Assembly: GCA_943789025.1 (NCBI GenBank)
Contig: CALSSN010000020.1
Span: forward strand, 1-59,111
Direction: 5' to 3'
Length of the DNA: 59,111 nucleotides
Source of the DNA: an uncultured Verrucomicrobiales bacterium
GTDB taxonomy: Bacteria > Verrucomicrobiota > Verrucomicrobiia > Verrucomicrobiales > DEV007
In this document: positions 52,877-59,111 of the stretch, piece by piece
How positions within the stretch are numbered: the stretch's first letter is position 1
How the letters are laid out: every line of letters starts with the position of its first letter
Notes under the pieces: model-generated
What the model saw: only the letters and a program-made list of their open reading frames with translations
Told to the model about the DNA's origin: nothing
The model's database searches: none
Made by a program: the position numbers and the translations under genes

Positions 52877-55800
52877 ATGAGCCCTCCGCGGAAAAAATCT
52901 CCCATTGTCTTATTCATCATCCTGTTGTCGGCTGGCATTGTTCTCGTTGGCGCCATGCTGCAGTTGCGGCCGTCGACCCTCCGACGATTTGCCGGCGCTC
53001 AGCGAATCGAATTCGCAGAAATTCGATTCGCTGCCGGAGGCTCCGCTTCCGCGTCCATTCCCGGGTTCGGTTTCCAGCCCGTCTGCCAGCAATAGCGACC
53101 CTTCGCCGGGGCAGCCATCGCCACAGTATTCGCCGGGCAGCCCCAACACCAGCTCATCCGGCGACGGCGCAAATACTGACGGTCGTCGCTCGGCGCCGAC
53201 AATGGTCGACGACAGCCACGCAGATCAGAATCAATCGGAACAGGGCAAATCGAGTGCGCCCGGAGGCGTCGGTACCCGCAGGAAGAACCAGTGGTGGTGC
53301 CAGTCCAGCGCGGCAGAATTCCAATCGGGTCGTCGAGGGAAAAGCGAATCGCTACTATCGCCCCGATGGCTACGATCCTGATGTGCCGACAAATCTGAGT
53401 GCCGAGGAGTTCACACGCTACCTGCGGGACAAGTATGCCCACCGTCGTGCGCTGGCACTGGCGCGCGCCGCCGAGCAGGGCTGGGATGTGCGGGTTGAAA
53501 CGCCCGAGGGTGGAGTGATGGAACTGATGGGACTCGATGATGAGGGCGGTCCCATTTACTACATTACCACCAACCAGAACGCGAGGATCAGCACCGGAGT
53601 TACCCAGATCCAGGACATCTCGCCCTACAATTCCGGTGGCTCGCTGAACGGATCGGGAATGCGGGTGGGTGTATGGGATGGTGGCGCGGTACGCACCAGT
53701 CACCGCGAGTTTGGAGGTCGTGCTTTTCTTATGGATGGCTCGCCGGATCTTTCCGATCATGCCACCCACGTTGCAGGAACGGTGGGAGCGACTGGTGTAT
53801 CGTCTGCGGCGAGAGGAATGGCTCCCGGCGTCAGGATCAATTCTTACGATTGGACCAGCGACTTTGCGGAAATGTCGGCGATTGGAGCAAATTCACCAGT
53901 GTTAGGGAGCCGACTTGCCGTTTCCAATCATTCGTATGGACTTCGCGCCGGATGGATTTCGTACAACGGATATCCTACTTATATCGGAAAATTTGGAAGC
54001 CGGGAGGACGAAATATTCGGCCGTTATTCCGATGGGGCAACTGACGTAGATCAGATTATCGTAAATAATCCATACTATCTGCCGTTCTATGCGGCCGGCA
54101 ATGATCGAACTGACAGTGCACCGTCCAATGGTTCTACCTACCAGTATATTAACGCCAGCGGAAACTTGGTGCTCGGAACCTACAATTCCTCCACAGGACC
54201 ACGTTCCGATGGCTGGGATAACGGTGGTTTTGACACGATCATTGGTGGCCGCAATAGTGCCAAGAATATCGTAACGGTCGGAGCCGCCAGCGATGGCGTT
54301 TCCAATGGCAACCGTAGCCCTGGCCAGGCCAGCATCAGTAGCTTTTCAGGTTGGGGGCCGACCGATGACGGACGCATCAAGCCAGATTTGGTGGCGAATG
54401 GAGTGGGAGTGTATTCTAGCGAGTCGGGTTCAAACTCCGCCTACGATTCGCATGACGGCACAAGCATGGCATCTCCGAACGCAGCGGGAACTGCGATCCT
54501 TTTGCAACAACTCCACGCCCGGGAATTTGGCGGTGAGATCATGCGCTCCAGTGCTCTGAAGGCGCTGCTCATTCATACGGCTGACGACATTGGCCGATCG
54601 GGCCCGGATTATGTCTATGGATGGGGCCTGATCGACGTCAAGTTTGCGGCGGATACGATTCTCGCTCATCAAGCGGCATCTGGTTCCTTCACCATGGTCG
54701 ACGGTGAGCTGTCGAATTCCAACTCTTCGGATACCCATGTGATTACCTGGGACGGCTCCAGTCCGATTCGGGCGACTCTGGTTTGGACCGATCCGGCGCA
54801 CTCGGAGATCACTGGTCTGGACAATTCTACCCGAGCTCTGGTCAACGATCTCGACTTGAGGATTCTGAAATCGTCGACCACGTATTCGCCGTTCCGCCTC
54901 AGTCGCACCAATCCCTCCGCCAACGCCACAGTAGGTGACAACAACGTCGACAACGTCGAGCAGGTTCTGGTCAATTCGCCGAGCGCGGGCACCTACACCG
55001 TGCGCGTCAACCACAAGGGGTCACTTAGCGGCGGGCGGCAACGTTATTCGCTGGTCATCACCGGTCAGTCTTCAAGCAGTTCCGCACCCGCACTCACCGT
55101 AACGCCCACCAGTCTCACGCAGACGGTGAATCAAGGCAACACGGCCGCAACACAGTCGTTCAATGTGCAGAACACCGGCCAGGGAACACTGTTCTATTCA
55201 GTTGCTGACAACGCCTCGTGGCTGAGCGTCGGGCCCAGCAGCGGGACCAGCACGGGCGAGGTCGACGCCCTCTCCGTGTACTACAATTCCTCCGGTCTTG
55301 CCGCTGGTGTTTACAACGGATTGATCACCGTGACCGGGCAACAGGCAGGCAGCCGTACCGTGTCGGTAACGTTGACGGTGGCTGCTCCAAGCCTGCCACT
55401 GGAACAGGCACTCGATCTGACCGGCGTCAACTTGAGTGATATCGGAGCGGCGCCTTGGGCAGGCCAGATGGCGGTGACCAACGATGGCATCGATGCCGGC
55501 AAGAGTGGCACGATTGCCCCACAACGAGGAGTCCGGTTTCTCAATGTCGGTGGTTGGCCCCGGGACGATTTCCTTCGATTGGAAAACGGACTCCGAAGGC
55601 AATTACGACTTTCTCCGTTTCGACATCGATGGCGCCGAGCAGGACAGTATCAGTGGCAATACCGCTTGGGCGACCAGGCAGTACACCATCGGAGCCGGCA
55701 GCCACACCTTGAGCTGGCGCTACACCAAAGATGGCAGCGTCGACACCGGGGCCGATGCGGGTTACGTCGACCAGGTCAGCTTCCTGGGAACTCAACCCAG

Positions 55801-58800
55801 CATTGAGCGTAGACCCACTCATCTGTACTCGGTGATCCAGCAGGGAAGCAGTCCACCGCCGCAGACATTTTCGTTGCGCAACTCCGGCTCGGGTACTCTA
55901 ACCTATACCTTGTCCGACAATGTCAGCTGGTTGAGCCTTACCCCAAATTCCGGTTCCAGCACCGGTGAAACTGACCTTATTCAGGTCAACTACTCTACCG
56001 CATCGCTTACTCCCGGGGTCTACGCCGCCGTGATCGCCATCAACGGCGGGTCTACTGGTGGAAATGAAACGGTGAGTGTGCAGTTGACCGTCAATGGGTC
56101 CACCGGCTCGGTTCCTTTTCCGGATGCAGTCGACTTCACTTCGGCAACGTGGATCCGGTACTGGCGCTCGTGGATCGGGCAGACGGCCGTCAACTTTGAT
56201 GGCAACGATGCCGGCCAATCCGGCTCGATCACCCATAACCAAAGCAGCACTGCCGGCATGAATGTTGTGGGGGCCGGGCACTCTTTCCTATTGGTGGAAA
56301 GTCGACTCCGAGTCGGGCTGGGACTTCCTCCGATTCAAAATGGACGGATCCGAAGTGCAGGCCATCAGCGGCTTCAGAAACTGGATGGAGGTCACGCACT
56401 CGGTTCCTGCGGGAAATCACACCCTGTCATGGACGTACGACAAGGATGGTTCCGTTTCGACCGGTTCGGATGCCGCCTGGCTCGATCTGGTGTATTTTTC
56501 CGGCAGCCAGCCTCCGGCGCTCGACACGGCGCCGGGGCAATCTGACCTATTCACTTCCGGTGAACTCTTCCTGCAGCAAGCCGTTACCGTCAGCAACAGT
56601 GGCGGCGGAACCCTGAACTACACGGCCAACACCAGTGGCGGAGCGTGGCTAAGTGTGTCGCCGTCATCGGGCAGCAGCACGGGCGAGACAGATACCCTTC
56701 AGGTAACGGCGAACGCAGCCGGTCTGTCTGAGGGCAACTACTCTGGTTCCGTTACCATCTCGGGTAACGGTCAAAATGATGTAATCCCGGTGAGCCTTTC
56801 CGTTACTTCGTCCTCCGCAATCCCCGTCTCACCTCAGGTGGCTCGCCCTATTTCCAGGCGTTCACGGCACCCAGTCTGCCGTCGGGAGGCAATGGATGGC
56901 TTTTCAGCAGTACCAATGAAGGCCGAATAGAAATCTTGAGTGGTGTTCTCGAAATGGATGACAGCGTGTCCGGCGGTGCCTATTCCCTCAACGAGGGCGA
57001 TCCTTCATGCCGATCTTTCCGGAAAATCCGGGGTTACCCTGTCCTTTAAGCATCGCGAGTATTCCGACGAAAACGACGCTATGCCATCGAGCTTCACCGG
57101 AAGTGTTGAGGCGGATGGTGTCGCTATTAGCGCTGATGGCAACACTTGGTATCGGGTGGAGACGTTGGGTCTTTCTGACGGCGACTGGCGCACAGTGTCC
57201 ATCGATCTCGACCAGGCCATTGCGGATGCTGGATCAGTTACAGTGGGAACTTCCGCATCAAGTTTCAGCAATACGACAATTTCCCGAAGCAGTCAGACGG
57301 CTATGCTTTTGATGATGTCACACTCGCGGTCACCGGTGGTGGTGGCGGTGGTGGCGATGATCACGGCAACTCACGGCAGACCGCAAACGCTGCTACCGAC
57401 GAACAGTTCGCGCGTCGGAGTCATCGAAGTCAACGCCGATCAGGACTTCTTCCGTATCGAATTGCCGAACGGTGGATTGTTGACCGTCTATTCCACGGGT
57501 AACACCGACACCACCGGCAACTTGTTGGCTGCCGATGGTCAGGAATTGTTCTTCAACGACGATGGCGGTAGCGGTCCGAACTTCCAGATCAGCCGCAGCC
57601 TCTCACCGGGTACCTACTATGTGAACGTTCGCGGTTACGGTTCGAGGACCGGAAGTTATACGGTCTTTGCCCAGCTCTCCGGCTCAAGCGATCGACGACC
57701 CGAGGTTCCGGGAGGGCCGGGTTCGCTTCCCAGTCTGACCTCGTTCAATCCCTTCGCTAGCTCCGCGTCGTACCTGTTACCGTTCGAGGGTGCCATCAAG
57801 CATGGCACTCCTCCGGCATTTCAGTACGATGGCGAGATAAAACTGAGGTTCAGCAAACGTGTCGTGGGTTACTGTAGCGGTCGCGTTGTCTATCAAGGTG
57901 TGAACTACAGTCTGCGGGGACAATTCGACACATCGACCGGCACGATGTTCGCGGCGCCAACGCGAAGAGGGCGGCCACCGCTTTTCGTGGATCTGCAGTT
58001 TCACTCGGTGTCGGGAGCCTCCGGCTATGCCATCACGGGCACCGTGCAGGACAGCCAGGGCCTGATTTCGAATCTACGGCTGAGGGAGGCTTACCTTGCC
58101 GGTGCCAATCCCCGGCAGCCACACGTTCCTCATCCCTTCGGGCGACAACAGTCCTTCGTTCGAGCCGGGGGGAGACGGCTGTGGCACGATGACGATTCGT
58201 TCCAACGGGAGGTTTCGTATGTCCGGTTTCCTCGGGAGACGGTTCCCGATTTGCCGAGTCCGGATACGTCGTCGAAGGTGGAGAGTTCTATCTCTATCGA
58301 AAGCTCTACGATCGCAGAAATTTGCACGGCTGGATTGGCGGCGAGCTGTTGTTTCGTGATGAGGTCGACGTAAGTGACTTTGACGGTGTTCTTCAATGGA
58401 GAAAATTGCTCAACTATCGGCACTCCCGTTATCCCAACGGTTTTAATGTCGACCGCCACTTGGTCGGTTCGACGTATACGGCTCCGGATGTTGGAGAACA
58501 CGCTCTCAAGAGTCTGCCCGACTGGGGAACCTCCGCGCTACTGACCCTTTCCGGCGGAGATATCAGCCACCCTATGGCACACTTCAGATCGACATCGACT
58601 ATAGAGATCGGGTCTCGTACCTTGGAAATGCCAGACTCCGAATGAAGTTCAATCGTCGCAGTGGAATGGTGCGCGGCAGAATCAAGCAACCGAGCACCCA
58701 GCAGAGCAATGTATTCCACGGTGCCGTTCTTGACAAACAAGGCGTTGGTGGCGGACTGCTGCTGGGCAGAACGGAAACCGGCTACATATTTGTCGAACCG

Positions 58801-58812
58801 GTGGCACCTTAG
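52877..58812 (+). pseudogene. Large modular subtilisin-like (S8) protease with about eleven frame breaks
   Basis: ATG 52877 gives a signal anchor (IVLFIILLSAGIVLVGAML), a Ser/Pro-rich linker, then an S8 domain with the triad Asp in VGVWDGG (codon 53677), His in SDHATHVAGT (53758) and Ser in DGTSMASPNAAG (54463). BACON-like repeats begin near 55090, 55800 and 56520, alternating with two jellyroll-like modules (VVGPGTISFDWKTDSEG and GPGTLSYWWKVDSESG). A pre-peptidase C-terminal domain (about 57390-57690) and two related C-terminal modules follow, the last ending at TAG 58812. Frame breaks lie near 52985, 53265, 55518, 56271, 56830, 56996, 57250, 57386, 58111, 58235 and 58569. Corrected length is about 1,978 codons. 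It is presumably cell-surface or secreted. Confidence 0.85.
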
Positions 58813-58851
58813 TGCTGTTTGCCAAAAGTCTAACCCCAATCACTCGTTCCC

Positions 58852-59111
58852 GTGCGTTCCCGCACAATCTATACAATGGCCGGAGGTGGCTTGCTTGTTT
58901 TGATAGCAGCCATCCACCTTCGCCCATGGGTCGAAGTCGTCGACCCGGGTGACAACCTGTCGATCATGGAGCCCGCCAAGTCTGATGCCGGTAATTCAGG
59001 GCAGGGCTCATTCATCCAGACATTGGAGGAGCGGGAGTTCAGGGAGGTCCGGACGGAAGTGGCGGAAACCTCTGCTGCTGAATTCGAAGAGATTCTTCAG
59101 GACAGTTCGGC
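58852..59111 (+). CDS. Exported protein, N-terminal part (continues beyond window)
   Basis: A frame from GTG 58852 (or ATG 58876) is open to the right edge. The first residues are basic and hydrophobic (RSRTIYTMAGGGLLVLIAAI), a signal anchor, followed by an acidic linker (VVDPGDNLSIMEPAKSDAG and FREVRTEVAETSAAEFEEI). The layout recalls the start of the neighbouring protease: signal, then a low-complexity linker. It follows the protease by 40 bases, so co-transcription is likely. Family unknown. Confidence 0.6.
   Translation, partial: MRSRTIYTMAGGGLLVLIAAIHLRPWVEVVDPGDNLSIMEPAKSDAGNSGQGSFIQTLEEREFREVRTEVAETSAAEFEEILQDSS

Overview
The window looks like a chromosomal segment of a moderately GC-rich member of the Verrucomicrobiota. 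The best internal marker is the lexA promoter. It carries TGTTC-CAAA-GAACA, an exact match to the palindromic LexA motif (TGTTC-N4-GAACA) that I recall being described for Verrucomicrobia. Also in keeping are secreted proteases with BACON and bacterial pre-peptidase modules, a truncated type II secretion pseudopilin of the verrucomicrobial kind, TPR proteins fused to membrane glycosyltransferase-like domains, and the order nusA-infB-rbfA-nrnA-truB-ribF. No rRNA, CRISPR array, prophage or replication origin was seen.

Layout. 1-4.9 kb: a secreted M6 metalloprotease running off the left edge, a membrane protein, tRNA-Lys and a HAD hydrolase, all on the minus strand. 4.9-12.3 kb: the plus-strand transcription/translation operon nusA-infB-rbfA-nrnA-truB-ribF, preceded by an attenuator-like hairpin but no rimP. 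12.7-14.9 kb: a frameshifted membrane TPR protein. 15.3-25.5 kb, minus strand: leuC (eight frame breaks)-leuD-DUF2288, a carboxypeptidase Taq coupled to a propeller lipoprotein, rfbA-rfbB, tRNA-Ala, a SAM methyltransferase and a small hypothetical protein. 25.5-33.9 kb: an L,D-transpeptidase-like protein, an epimerase remnant, lexA facing a TPR gene, bioF, a glycosyltransferase, a zinc-ribbon membrane protein, an amidase, an unknown protein and a potassium-channel-like protein. 34.1-43.5 kb: a sulfurtransferase, a metallophosphoesterase, an aminotransferase, tRNA-Gly, tyrS-fcl (start and stop overlapping), a RmlC-like cupin, and hflX with a thioesterase. 43.6-47.6 kb: GT4, GT2 and a RluA-type pseudouridine synthase. 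47.6-59.1 kb: an accessory region with direct repeats, two different IS3-family elements, a low-GC broken lipoprotein gene, a pseudopilin fragment, another broken lipoprotein gene, a modular subtilisin-like protease of almost 2,000 codons with about eleven frame breaks, and the start of another exported protein.

How the genes fit together. Sugar-nucleotide genes (rfbA, rfbB, fcl, the RmlC-like cupin, a GDP-mannose epimerase remnant) and three glycosyltransferases are scattered over 21-47 kb, which suggests surface-polysaccharide synthesis that is not gathered in one locus. The proteases, Taq peptidase, propeller lipoprotein, amidase and L,D-transpeptidase-like protein point to extracellular protein breakdown and wall remodelling.

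Frame breaks need care. leuC, the Taq peptidase, the TPR protein and most non-IS genes right of 48 kb contain single-base indels, several in homopolymers, while the residues on both sides remain family-like. Either these regions are poorly sequenced or they hold very recent pseudogenes; the sequence alone does not settle this. No wholly new system is demonstrated. The strongest leads are the accessory region at 47.6-59.1 kb, the glycosyltransferase with an orphan second domain, the dispersed intergenic repeat and the unassigned kinase-like protein at 31.8 kb.
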